Part shown: positions 27,158 through 34,518 of the stretch, piece after piece
How the letters are laid out: each line of letters opens with the position of its first letter
Position numbering within the stretch: the stretch's first letter is position 1
Assembly: GCF_001971585.1 (NCBI RefSeq)
Contig: NZ_CP019323.1
Coordinates: 1,850,053 to 1,914,052 of the forward strand
DNA length: 64,000 nucleotides
Source: Companilactobacillus allii
GTDB lineage: Bacteria > Bacillota > Bacilli > Lactobacillales > Lactobacillaceae
Direction: 5' to 3'
Made by a program: the position numbers and the translations under genes
The notes under the pieces: generated by a model
The model's database searches: none
What the model was told of the DNA's origin: nothing
The model's input: the letters and a program-made list of their open reading frames with translations, nothing else

Positions 27158-27203
27158 AAAGAGCAGTCAATCTGATTTTCATTAGGTTGACTGCTCTTTT
27201 TTT
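27158..27203 (+). terminator. Strong terminator at the end of the prophage lysis genes
   Basis: AAAGAGCAGTCAA and TTGACTGCTCTTT form a 13-bp perfect stem around a 16-base loop, followed by more T. It is the last clear phage element. Confidence 0.92.
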
Positions 27204-27397
27204 GCTTATGTATATGTACACAATTTGTGCACATTTTTTTATAGTTCTTATGTGATTTGATATAAACTAAAAAATAGAATAAGTAATGATTGTATGTATA
27301 GTAAGGTTTTCTCAAAAATACTATTTTCTTATTTATAATAGAGAGCTTGTACTCTCCTTTAAAAGAACAAAAGAGAACAAAAGTTCGTATAATAAAA

Positions 27398-27434
27398 AGT
27401 AGAAAAGCTGTTATATCAGCCTTTCTACTTTTTT
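27398..27434 (+). terminator. Intrinsic terminator in the prophage boundary region
   Basis: AGTAGAAA-A-GCTG pairs with CAGC-C-TTTCTACT around TTATAT, followed by T6. No coding gene precedes it, so it may end a small RNA starting near 27345 or a host gene broken by the prophage. Confidence 0.75.
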
Positions 27435-27467
27435 GTTTTGCTTAGAAACCAAGAGAATGTAATAACG

Positions 27468-27549
27468 TTTTGCACGGAGTTTTGCACGTCGCCTATTTTT
27501 GAAATTATTTTGCACGTCTTTTTTTTAGAAAATAATTACGTGCAAAATA
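27468..27549. repeat. Cluster of TTTTGCACG direct and inverted repeats
   Basis: Direct copies at 27468-27476, 27480-27488 and 27508-27516, and an inverted copy at 27539-27547. The last two form a perfect 12-bp stem, TATTTTGCACGT (27506-27517) with ACGTGCAAAATA (27538-27549). The layout resembles integrase or excisionase arm sites, or an attachment site. Confidence 0.7.
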
Positions 27550-27598
27550 TTAAGCCATTTTTTATCATTCTATTTATTATTATCTAATTAACTTTAAT

Positions 27599-27817
27599 TC
27601 ATGAATGATCACCAAATTCATGAATTATATCGTCCATAGATACAATTTTCTTGCCATCTTTAACCCAACGTTTATGTGATATATCAGCAATATGTTGATC
27701 ATACTCATTCTCCAGTCGACCTATGGAGTAGTTCTTTAACAATTCAGATAGACTGATACCGTAGAAATCAGCCATATATTGTAGCCAGTTTTTTTCACTA
27801 TCAGATGTAATTGCCAT
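27599..27817 (-). CDS. RelB/DUF6290-like antitoxin, no partner toxin visible
   Basis: 72 residues with SDSEKNWLQYMADFYGISLS, then LENEYDQHIADISHKRW and VSMDDIIHEFG, the pattern of ribbon-helix-helix antitoxins annotated as DUF6290. Ribosome site GAGGTGG. The N-terminus MAIT-SDSEK lacks the two or three residues (such as an Arg-bearing VRL/IRV) that usually complete the DNA-contacting beta strand. No RelE-like gene follows on the minus strand, since only the prophage boundary lies there. It may be an orphan or a remnant. Confidence 0.7.
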   Translation of the reverse strand: MAITSDSEKNWLQYMADFYGISLSELLKNYSIGRLENEYDQHIADISHKRWVKDGKKIVSMDDIIHEFGDHS

Positions 27818-27973
27818 ATTACCACCTCTTAATATAATACATTGTAATATGCAACTGAGACACAGGCAATAAAAAATAGTTTATGAAATATAAAATGCGA
27901 TACATACCGTGGTTAATCTCATTAATATAGAATAATTAAAGGACAAATAAAGAATTTATATTTCATCATTATA

Positions 27974-28002
27974 TTGCATTTGCAACATTATGGGCTTATA
28001 CT
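27974..28002 (+). promoter_or_regulatory. Promoter of the marR-type gene with overlapping palindrome
   Basis: -35 TTGCAT (27974-27979), 17-bp spacer, -10 TATACT (27997-28002). The inverted repeat TTGCA-TT-TGCAA (27974-27985) covers the -35, a natural place for self-repression by the MarR protein. Confidence 0.55.
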
Positions 28003-28033
28003 CTAAAAAGTGTAATAAGAGGAGCAAATAAGC

Positions 28034-28486
28034 ATGGAAGATGTATTAAGAACAATCGGAACAATAGCCCGCGCATTAGATTCGATTGCAAATATTGAAT
28101 TTGTTGATATTGATTTAACACGTGGACAATATTTATATTTGGCACGTATTTGTGAGCAACCGGGGATTATACAAGAACAGTTGGCTAATCAATTGAATGT
28201 GGATAGAGCAACTGTGGCTCGATCAGTTCAAAAATTAGAAAAGAAAAATATTATTACTAGGCAAAATGATGCTAAAAATTTGAGAATTAAACATTTGTTG
28301 CCAACTGAAAAGGGAAGATCGGTCTATAAAACTGTCAAACGTGAAAATGATTATTCAACTAAAATTGCGGTTGACGGTATGACGGATTCTGAAATTCTGG
28401 AATTAAGTAAATTGTTAAATAAAATGAAAAAAAATATTAATCATAGTTGGAAATATGTTAAAGATGGAAATAAACGAGAATATTAA
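28034..28486 (+). CDS. MarR family transcriptional regulator
   Basis: 150 residues. The winged helix is seen in GIIQEQLANQLNVDRATVAR followed by VQKLEKKNIITRQNDAKNLR and LLPTEKG, the classic MarR recognition helix and wing. N- and C-terminal helices form the dimer. It lies 18 bp before a GNAT acetyltransferase and is probably co-transcribed with it, a common regulator-enzyme pair. The palindrome over its promoter suggests autoregulation. The ligand cannot be told. Confidence 0.88.
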   Translation: MEDVLRTIGTIARALDSIANIEFVDIDLTRGQYLYLARICEQPGIIQEQLANQLNVDRATVARSVQKLEKKNIITRQNDAKNLRIKHLLPTEKGRSVYKTVKRENDYSTKIAVDGMTDSEILELSKLLNKMKKNINHSWKYVKDGNKREY

Positions 28487-28504
28487 ATAAGGGAGAATAT
28501 AAGT

Positions 28505-29026
28505 ATGAATACTGTAATAAAACGTGTAACGGTAAATGACGTTAGTGAATTATGTGAAATTAGTAGGGAAACTTTCAAGGATACATTTGGGGCTGATAAT
28601 ACTAGTGAAAATATGAAAGATTATCTTGATAATGCCTACTCAAAAAATCAATTAATATCAGAAATAAATACCTCGGGAACGACTTTTTGGTTCTTGATGT
28701 CTGATGATAAGGTTGTAGGATATCTTAAGCTCAATATTGATCAGGCACAGTCTGATTCGGTTGCACCTGGTTCTTTGGAAGTAGAAAGAATTTATATACT
28801 TAAAGAATACAAGCGACATGGATTTGGTTCTACACTGATTAAGTATGCTTTTGAAGTTGCGGCTAAATCGAATAGAAGCAAAATATGGTTAGGTGTTTGG
28901 GAGCACAATGAAGCAGCAAAAGGATTTTATAAAAAGATGGGTTTCAAACAGATACGTGATCATGTATTTCAATTGGGCAATGACAAACAACGTGATTTGA
29001 TTTTGTTGAAGCAATTGGATAAATAG
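28505..29026 (+). CDS. GNAT family N-acetyltransferase
   Basis: 173 residues. The acetyl-CoA fold is shown by LEVERIYILKEYKRHGFGST (beta4 and the pyrophosphate loop of R/Q-x-x-G-x-G/A type), then LGVWEHNEAAKGFYKKMGFK, the usual C-terminal motif. It resembles spermidine/spermine or protein-type GNATs of lactobacilli, but the acceptor is unknown. The preceding marR-type gene probably controls it. Confidence 0.87.
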   Translation: MNTVIKRVTVNDVSELCEISRETFKDTFGADNTSENMKDYLDNAYSKNQLISEINTSGTTFWFLMSDDKVVGYLKLNIDQAQSDSVAPGSLEVERIYILKEYKRHGFGSTLIKYAFEVAAKSNRSKIWLGVWEHNEAAKGFYKKMGFKQIRDHVFQLGNDKQRDLILLKQLDK

Positions 29027-29129
29027 TTATTAAGTTTAGTATGTTGTTTTTTACGTGTGAAGTGGATATAGTTAATGAGTTAAAAGACATTTGGAGAGGC
29101 AGTACAAAATTATTTTTTGGAGAAAAAGA

Positions 29130-29915
29130 ATGATAACATTAAAATCGAAGCGAGAGATTCAAGGGATGCAAGAGGCAGGGGATATCTTGGCTGGATTGTT
29201 CAATGAATTGGAATCATATATAAAGATCGGACAATCAACATTTGATATCGACAACTTTTCTTATAAATATATTGTTGGACACGGTGCCACACCGGGCGAA
29301 TTGAACTTTGAAGGCTACAAGTATTCCACTTGTATAAGTGTAAATGACATGATTTGTCACGGTTGTCCAAGTAAGGATATCTTTGTTAAAGAGGGAGATT
29401 TAATCAAGGTTGATACGGTTATTGACTACAAGGGCTACTTAAGTGATGCTTGTCATGCTTTTGTTGTCGGTAAAGCTTCAGATGAGGTTTCACAATTGAT
29501 GGATGTGACTTTGAAGTCACTTTATTTAGGAATTGATCAGGCTGTTGTTGGTAATCGCATTGGTGATATTGGCTTTGCCATTCAAGAGTATGCTGAGAAT
29601 AAAGGTTACGGAGTTGTTCGTGATTATGTTGGACATGGAATTGGTCCTACGATGCATGAGGCACCGGATGTGCCACACTATGGCAGACCGGGTCACGGGA
29701 CACGTTTAAGGTCAGGCATGACAATTACTATTGAACCTATGATCAACGTGGGTAGTTTTGATTGCAGTGAACCAGATGAAAATGACGGTTGGACTGTTCG
29801 CACGGTTGATGGCAGTTTAAGCTGTCAATATGAACATACTATTGTAATCACTGATGATGGTCCTAAAATTTTGACATCGTGTGATCATAAAATGGATGCA
29901 AAATATTTATTATAG
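29130..29915 (+). CDS. map: Methionine aminopeptidase, type I
   Basis: 261 residues from ATG 29130 (ribosome site GGAGA). The pita-bread metallopeptidase ligands are visible: VDTVIDYKGYLSDACHAF (two Asp), RDYVGHGIGPTMHE (His), ITIEPMINVG (Glu) and YEHTIVITDDGP (Glu). It removes N-terminal Met from nascent proteins. It lacks an N-terminal zinc extension. The longer open frame from 29091 has no ribosome site. Confidence 0.92.
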   Translation: MITLKSKREIQGMQEAGDILAGLFNELESYIKIGQSTFDIDNFSYKYIVGHGATPGELNFEGYKYSTCISVNDMICHGCPSKDIFVKEGDLIKVDTVIDYKGYLSDACHAFVVGKASDEVSQLMDVTLKSLYLGIDQAVVGNRIGDIGFAIQEYAENKGYGVVRDYVGHGIGPTMHEAPDVPHYGRPGHGTRLRSGMTITIEPMINVGSFDCSEPDENDGWTVRTVDGSLSCQYEHTIVITDDGPKILTSCDHKMDAKYLL

Positions 29916-29920
29916 TTATT

Positions 29921-29953
29921 AAAAATTCTGAATATCAAATTCAGAATTTTTTT
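29921..29953 (+). terminator. Terminator after map
   Basis: AAAAATTCTGAAT and ATTCAGAATTTTT form a 13-bp stem around ATCAA, with T continuing. Confidence 0.88.
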
Positions 29954-29954
29954 G

Positions 29955-29982
29955 TAAAAAAATAAGCCCCAATGGGCTTATT
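29955..29982 (-). terminator. Terminator of the minus-strand lipoprotein gene
   Basis: AATAAGCCC and GGGCTTATT stem around CAAT. On the minus strand it is followed by T-rich sequence, and it overlaps the stop codon of the lipoprotein gene. Confidence 0.8.
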
Positions 29983-30601
29983 AATATCCAGAATTGTCGT
30001 AATCGTAGTTGCCAGTATCATAGTCACCAGTAGTGTCAGATTCTTCATCATCATAACTATACTGATTGTTTGATGAGCCATCTTTATTTAAAAAGCCTCT
30101 ATCCATACCACTTTCTGTCTGTTGCTCGCCGAAAGTCTCCATGTAATCAGGGGTGTTTTTAAGTGCATCATAAGTAGACATTCCGTGTTGTGTTTTGTAC
30201 AAAACAGGTGAGACACCGTATTTATTTAAAAATCCTGTCAATGTATTTTCGTCATATGATATTCCAGAATTTGAAGTAGTGTTTTGTTGGTCAGTATTTG
30301 TACTAGTTTGTTGCTGTGAATTATTCTGGTTTTGTTGTGTTGTTTGTTGAGTAGTATTTTGTTCTTGATCATTAGTAGTCTGTGTATCTTGTTCTTTTTT
30401 AGTAGTATCTTTAACTGATTTTGTTTTGTCATCAGTTTTCTTTTTAGCTGTTTTTTTCTTAGAACTAGTAGTGGACTTCTTATTTTTCACGGAACTAGAT
30501 GTACCATTTTTAGAACTATTAGTATTACTAGTATTGTTGGAACAAGAAGCAAGAGTCAAACTTGTAGCAAGTATTAGTCCCCAACTGATAAATTTATGCA
30601 T
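29981..30601 (-). CDS. Putative lipoprotein with long Ser/Thr/Gln/Asn-rich linker
   Basis: About 206 residues. The start ATG at 30601 has AGGAGG at 8-bp spacing; an earlier ATG at 30607 touches it. A signal peptide with lipobox LASC anchors it outside the membrane. Residues of about 20-120 are a low-complexity Lys/Ser/Thr/Gln/Asn stretch. A small folded part (TGFLNKYGVSPVLYKTQHGM) and an acidic Tyr/Asp/Ser tail follow. It shares strand with the next secreted protein gene, 40 bp apart. Function unknown. Confidence 0.75.
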   Translation of the reverse strand: MHKFISWGLILATSLTLASCSNNTSNTNSSKNGTSSSVKNKKSTTSSKKKTAKKKTDDKTKSVKDTTKKEQDTQTTNDQEQNTTQQTTQQNQNNSQQQTSTNTDQQNTTSNSGISYDENTLTGFLNKYGVSPVLYKTQHGMSTYDALKNTPDYMETFGEQQTESGMDRGFLNKDGSSNNQYSYDDEESDTTGDYDTGNYDYDNSGY

Positions 30602-30641
30602 AGTCATTGCCTCCTAAAAATAACTTATACTAGATGCAATA

Positions 30642-31154
30642 TTAGATTTGTGATTTATGAAATCCAGCGTTTATTGCATCTTGTTCTGTATTAAAGTAGA
30701 CAACGTTTTTTGTGCTTATTTTGAAGTTTTTTTGTCCATAAGTATGGTAAACTTTTGAATTTGAGTTTCCAACAACCTTATCAAGTACAGCAGAATCTAC
30801 AGTTTGATTATTAGATTGTTGTGAAGAATTATTTGAACTTTTGGTATTAATATTTGATAGTGAACTTGCTTTGACCCATTCGTTTGTTGCAACACGATAA
30901 TATGTTTCTCCATCTATTCCAGATAGTGACTTGCTATAAATCCATGAGGATCCATCTGAGAGTGCTCGGTTCTTAACACGTTTGAGTCTGTTATTATTTA
31001 ATGAATAAAGTGTTGCAATTTCATTGGTAGTTACTACTCCTTTATCCTTACTGATATTACCAGTGGTGGTCGTGTCAGCGTTGACAATTGATGGTGTTGA
31101 TCCCAGTAACATAATAGACAGTGCAACTAAACTTGAAAGCATTGTTTTTTTCAT
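30642..31154 (-). CDS. Secreted protein with SLAP-like domain and C-terminal sunset-type motif
   Basis: 170 residues. A signal peptide ends near VNADT. Next comes a wall-binding SLAP-like repeat (NNNRLKRVKNRALSDGSSWI, then YYRVATNEWVKASSL), a Ser/Asn/Gln linker, and a C-terminal segment GNSNSKVYHTYGQKNF with VVYFNTEQDAINAGFHKS. That last pattern matches the small domain that ends many secreted proteins of lactobacilli. It probably sits in the cell wall. It is upstream of the lipoprotein gene on the same strand. Confidence 0.75.
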   Translation of the reverse strand: MKKTMLSSLVALSIMLLGSTPSIVNADTTTTGNISKDKGVVTTNEIATLYSLNNNRLKRVKNRALSDGSSWIYSKSLSGIDGETYYRVATNEWVKASSLSNINTKSSNNSSQQSNNQTVDSAVLDKVVGNSNSKVYHTYGQKNFKISTKNVVYFNTEQDAINAGFHKSQI

Positions 31155-31539
31155 AATAAACCCCTCTATAATTTATTTGATTATATATATTAATATATCA
31201 TTAATAATCGTGAATTAATTTACAAACGACTTGATATAGTATTAAAAATGCATAGCTGAACTTTTATATCAGGAAGGTTACAAATACACGACAATATGTT
31301 TTAAATAATGATTTATTTGTCTATAGGTGGTATGATATTTTTGCAGTACAGATAATGTATTGCAACCATTTTCTGTTCACTACAACTAATATGGAGATAA
31401 GGTCAAACCGCCTTATCTCTTTTTTTGTACAATTTATGAACTTATTTATTTCTATTCAGCATATTTCTTGTGTGATTTTTCGCAATTCTGTAATCTTAAA
31501 TTAGGAACTATACATTATGAGTCGTAAAGGAGAGAAATC
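31155..31539. other. Intergenic region between divergent secreted-protein and usp genes
   Basis: No gene over about 385 bp. It contains the start region of the minus-strand secreted-protein gene, a candidate small RNA (31343-31426) and a plausible promoter for usp: TTGTGT 31468-31473, 17-bp spacer, TAATCT 31491-31496. Confidence 0.6.
31331..31426 (+). ncRNA. Candidate small RNA with own promoter and terminator
   Basis: An extended -10 box TGGTATGAT (31328-31336) would start transcription near 31343. The transcript opens with a hairpin (GCAGTACA pairing with TGTATTGC around GATAA, one wobble). It then has about 28 unpaired bases and ends with GAGATAAGG / CCTTATCTC (31394-31419) plus T7. No open frame fits inside it. 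It would be about 84 bases long. Confidence 0.5.
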
Positions 31540-31965
31540 ATGTTTGAAAAAATTATTGTAGCTATCGATGGTAGTCCAATTTCTTATAGGGCATTAGATG
31601 TCAGTATGGAGCTAGCACTCAAATTTGATTCCTCAATTGAGCTAGTTTCAATTGTGAATACTAATAATATTCCTGTTAGTGTTGGTGTCTCATATATGCC
31701 AATGGTCAATGATTTGGAAGCTCAAACAAAGAAACACTTAAAAGTCGCTGAGCAGCAGTTAAAAAATCAAGAGATAGAGTACAATGTCATTTGTGAAAAG
31801 GGAGATCCACGAGTATTTATATCGACTGAAGTACCTAAAAACACTAAGGCAGACTTGATTGTTTTAGGTAAGAAAGGTAAGCACGCACTTGAAACATTCT
31901 TTATCGGATCGGTTGCTAGATACGTTTCTGAAAAAGCAGAGATACCCGTTTTATTAGTTGATTAA
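31540..31965 (+). CDS. Universal stress protein (UspA family)
   Basis: 141 residues beginning MFEKIIVAIDGSPISYRALD. The ATP-binding signature GKKGKHALETFFIGSVARYV and the ending IPVLLVD are diagnostic for nucleotide-binding UspA proteins. It acts in the cytoplasm under stress or starvation. Ribosome site AAGGAGAG. Monocistronic, with a strong terminator. Confidence 0.93.
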   Translation: MFEKIIVAIDGSPISYRALDVSMELALKFDSSIELVSIVNTNNIPVSVGVSYMPMVNDLEAQTKKHLKVAEQQLKNQEIEYNVICEKGDPRVFISTEVPKNTKADLIVLGKKGKHALETFFIGSVARYVSEKAEIPVLLVD

Positions 31966-31969
31966 TATA

Positions 31970-32005
31970 AAAAGGGATTTGTCGTTTAATTGACAAATCC
32001 CTTTT
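31970..32005. terminator. Two-way terminator between usp and the convergent gene
   Basis: AAAAGGGATTTGTC and GACAAATCCCTTTT form a perfect 14-bp stem around GTTTAATT, with T or A runs on both sides. Its right arm lies within the last codons of the minus-strand gene. Confidence 0.85.
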
Positions 32006-32294
32006 GCATATTTATTTGATAGTATTCATTACCGGCACAATTTAACATTTCATTCCAATTGTCAAAGTTTGTCGTCTCTTTAACGATCATGTCAAAGTGG
32101 CCTTGATCAATTTCTTGTAAAGTAGTGATGTCAGTTATACCGACATATTCCATGAAATTTTCGATACAAAAGTACATTGTATTGTGTTCCATAAAATCAT
32201 TAGAAAAGTAATGTATAAATGGAATGGACTTAAGATTTTCTCGGATAGTACATTCTTTAGAAATTTTGTCTAAAATAATTTCCCCAGTTTGCAT
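31986..32294 (-). CDS. Conserved-looking protein of unknown function (102 aa)
   Basis: An acidic soluble protein starting MQTGEIILDKISKECTIREN, ribosome site AGGGGGA. Segments PFIHYFSNDFMEHNTMYFCI and ITTLQEIDQGHFDMIV suggest an alpha/beta fold. No known motif is recognised. It stands alone, convergent with usp. Confidence 0.6.
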   Translation of the reverse strand: MQTGEIILDKISKECTIRENLKSIPFIHYFSNDFMEHNTMYFCIENFMEYVGITDITTLQEIDQGHFDMIVKETTNFDNWNEMLNCAGNEYYQINMQKGFVN

Positions 32295-32362
32295 GAAGAT
32301 TCCCCCTATAGGAATGATTTGTGAACTATCTTTAATTTTTTAGATTCTTAGTAAGAATATTT

Positions 32363-32887
32363 CTATTCACCTTCACCAAGTAACTTTGCGACTTCATTTT
32401 CATTATGTGCTAACCAACCACATGCCGCTGCAGCAATGGCACCAACTAAGTCATCTAAGAAAACATTGATTTTCCCAGTTGATTTGTCATTTAATTTCGA
32501 TAATATACCGTGCTTTAGTTTATCGACGTAACCGTAGTTTGTAACAGATACGGATCCATATAAACTAGCCAACGTTATAGCCATATTTTCGTCAATACCA
32601 TAAGTTGATTCATCAGTTTTCATGATTCGTTGCATTGGTGAGGATAATAGGCCTTTTTCTGCCAATACATCAAGCTCAATACCAGTCATTATGGCATTTT
32701 GGGCTTCACGTTTATGCAATACTTTTTTAATGGCATGAATGGATATTCCTTGATCAAGACCAGGGACGTAGTCCTTTTCAAGAAAAATAACAATTTCAGC
32801 GATGTCTGGCAAAGTCACACCTCGCTCATTTAGATTCCTGATGATGTGTTCGTAATATTCTTTATCTTGTTCAGCAAATGAAGCCAT
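32363..32887 (-). CDS. Phosphatidylglycerophosphatase A family protein
   Basis: 174 residues from ATG 32887 (ribosome site AGGAGG). The PgpA pattern is seen in TLASLYGSVSVTNYGYVDKL, FLDDLVGAIAAAACGWLAHN and the helical N-terminus. Gram-positive members (YutG-like) are soluble and removal of phosphate from phosphatidylglycerophosphate is the assumed reaction. It follows an HD-domain hydrolase gene by 14 bp, likely as one operon. Confidence 0.85.
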   Translation of the reverse strand: MASFAEQDKEYYEHIIRNLNERGVTLPDIAEIVIFLEKDYVPGLDQGISIHAIKKVLHKREAQNAIMTGIELDVLAEKGLLSSPMQRIMKTDESTYGIDENMAITLASLYGSVSVTNYGYVDKLKHGILSKLNDKSTGKINVFLDDLVGAIAAAACGWLAHNENEVAKLLGEGE

Positions 32888-32901
32888 AATATTCCTCCTA
32901 A

Positions 32902-33558
32902 TTACTTTTCGGATATCCATTCAGATTTGAATTCGTTTAAAAATTCATACATGAACTGTTGACGATGCAGCGCAATCTTCTTTGCAGTTGTCGTATTCAT
33001 CATACTTGTTAATTTTAACAGTTTTTCGTAAAAATGATTGATTATAGTTTCATTATCAAGATTACGATATTGTGCCTTATTCATTTTTTCACGTGGTTTA
33101 ATAGTTGGATCATAGATGGTCTCAGAATTTACTCCACCATAATAGATTGCTCTTGTAATTCCAATCGCTCCAATTGCATCCAATCTGTCTGAATCTTGAA
33201 CGACTTGTCCAGCAAGAGAAAGCTTCGGTGGATTCTTGCTCAATGATTTACTGAAGGAAAGATTATGAGTAATGTACATTATTTCTTCGATTTGTTCTGC
33301 ATTGAGTTTGATACCATGTAGAAATTCTCTGATTTCTGATTCTAGTTTCGGTGGGTCAGAGACCAATTTATCATCGGCAACATCATGTAGATATGCGGCA
33401 CCAATGGTTATTATTTTGTCAGTCTTTTCTTCTTTTTGTAATTTAGTTGCCATTTTTACAACACGTTTTATATGATCAAAGTTATGACCAGTGTGATCGG
33501 TCACCATTTTCTTATATGAAAAATTACGAATTTCTTCGATTTGTTGTTCAGCATCCAT
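32902..33558 (-). CDS. HD-domain phosphohydrolase
   Basis: 218 residues. HD signature: THTGHNFDHIKRV-like HNFDH, then AAYLHDVADDKL (the HD pair) and later VVQDSDRLDAIGAIGITR (second Asp). This is the YpgQ/YedJ group, for which a nucleoside triphosphate or diphosphate pyrophosphohydrolase activity is known in one member. It lies upstream of the PgpA-like gene on the same strand. Confidence 0.88.
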   Translation of the reverse strand: MDAEQQIEEIRNFSYKKMVTDHTGHNFDHIKRVVKMATKLQKEEKTDKIITIGAAYLHDVADDKLVSDPPKLESEIREFLHGIKLNAEQIEEIMYITHNLSFSKSLSKNPPKLSLAGQVVQDSDRLDAIGAIGITRAIYYGGVNSETIYDPTIKPREKMNKAQYRNLDNETIINHFYEKLLKLTSMMNTTTAKKIALHRQQFMYEFLNEFKSEWISEK

Positions 33559-33668
33559 GATTTAAACCCCTATAAGTTTGATATATATATTCTAACAGAG
33601 AATTTTGTTCACTCTATATTTAAATAACACATTGTATTAAAATGTAATTAATATAGGAGGGTACAATA

Positions 33669-34232
33669 ATGAATTACATAAACAAAGAGATTCCTGATTT
33701 TGATGTAAAAGCTTATCATAATGGTGAATTAATAAGTTATAATAAGAAGAATCTACTCGGTAAGTGGTCAATTCTCTTCTTCTACCCAGCAGATTTTTCG
33801 TTTGTATGTCCGACTGAATTACAGGATCTACAAAAAAACTACGCTGATTTTAAGCAAAATAATGCTGAAATTTATTCAGTATCTGTTGATAGTGAATTCT
33901 CACATATGGCTTGGGCTGAAAATACTGAAGGTATTGGTAAAATCGAATATCCAATGTTATCTGATCAAAAGCACCAGTTAGCTGATTTCTTTGATCTGTT
34001 AGATTCACAGAGTGGTCAAACATATCGTGGTGTGTTCATTATCGATCCTAAGGGCGTAATTAAGTCTTATACGGTTAATGCTATGGGCATTGGTAGAAAT
34101 GCCAAAGAAATCTTAAGAACGCTAGAAGCAGCACAATTTGTAGAAGAGAACGGTGATAATGTTTGTCCTGCAAATTGGCATCCCGGTGAGAAGACAATTG
34201 TTCCAAGTAGTGACTTAGTAGGTAAAATTTAG
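33669..34232 (+). CDS. ahpC: Alkyl hydroperoxide reductase subunit C (2-Cys peroxiredoxin)
   Basis: 187 residues. The peroxidatic cysteine is Cys47 in PADFSFVCPTELQDL, and the resolving cysteine Cys166 is in NVCPANWHPGEKT. Both match typical AhpC. It reduces peroxides in the cytoplasm. No ahpF lies next to it, so its reductant must come from elsewhere (AhpF or thioredoxin encoded at another site). Ribosome site AGGAGGG. Confidence 0.95.
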   Translation: MNYINKEIPDFDVKAYHNGELISYNKKNLLGKWSILFFYPADFSFVCPTELQDLQKNYADFKQNNAEIYSVSVDSEFSHMAWAENTEGIGKIEYPMLSDQKHQLADFFDLLDSQSGQTYRGVFIIDPKGVIKSYTVNAMGIGRNAKEILRTLEAAQFVEENGDNVCPANWHPGEKTIVPSSDLVGKI

Positions 34233-34252
34233 AAATTTAATATTTTGATTTG

Positions 34253-34276
34253 AAGTTCCCTACGGGGAACTTTTTT
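34253..34276 (+). terminator. Terminator after ahpC
   Basis: AAGTTCCC and GGGAACTT stem around the tetraloop TACG, followed by T. Confidence 0.92.
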
Positions 34277-34518
34277 AGTATTCTATATATGGTATGTACC
34301 AGATATACAAAATACTACATGTAGTACCAATTATTAGAAAAATTAATTTAATAGTCAAATCGTTATAAGACTGGGCTATATTACAATTGTGCTATTATTC
34401 ACGAAAATTAATTTAGGCAAAGGTCTTTCAGAATGCTATAACTTGGTGGTATGATTTTACCTGTTGTTCAAATATGTGGGGAACAAATGAGTTCCATAAG
34501 AGTGAGGAGAAGGATTAA

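Larger units (their letters stand above)
27204..27598. other. Gene-free prophage right-boundary region
   Basis: No convincing gene. It holds a TATAAT-like box (27334-27339) with a short GAGAG/CTCTC hairpin after it, a terminator (27398-27434) and a cluster of TTTTGCACG repeats (27468-27549). The prophage attachment site should lie here, but the left end is outside the window, so the core cannot be identified. Confidence 0.5.

Noticed and set aside
27100-28000. tRNA gene as prophage integration target
   Set aside because: No cloverleaf or TTC-loop pattern seen in the boundary region on either strand.
33600-33668. Possible PerR box upstream of ahpC (TTGTATTAAAATGTAA)
   Set aside because: The halves do not match the PerR consensus well enough, and AT-rich promoters give such pairings by chance.
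34380-34518. Possible NAD-type riboswitch before pnuC
   Set aside because: Only a small GGAAC/GTTCC hairpin is visible; no conserved riboswitch core found by eye.
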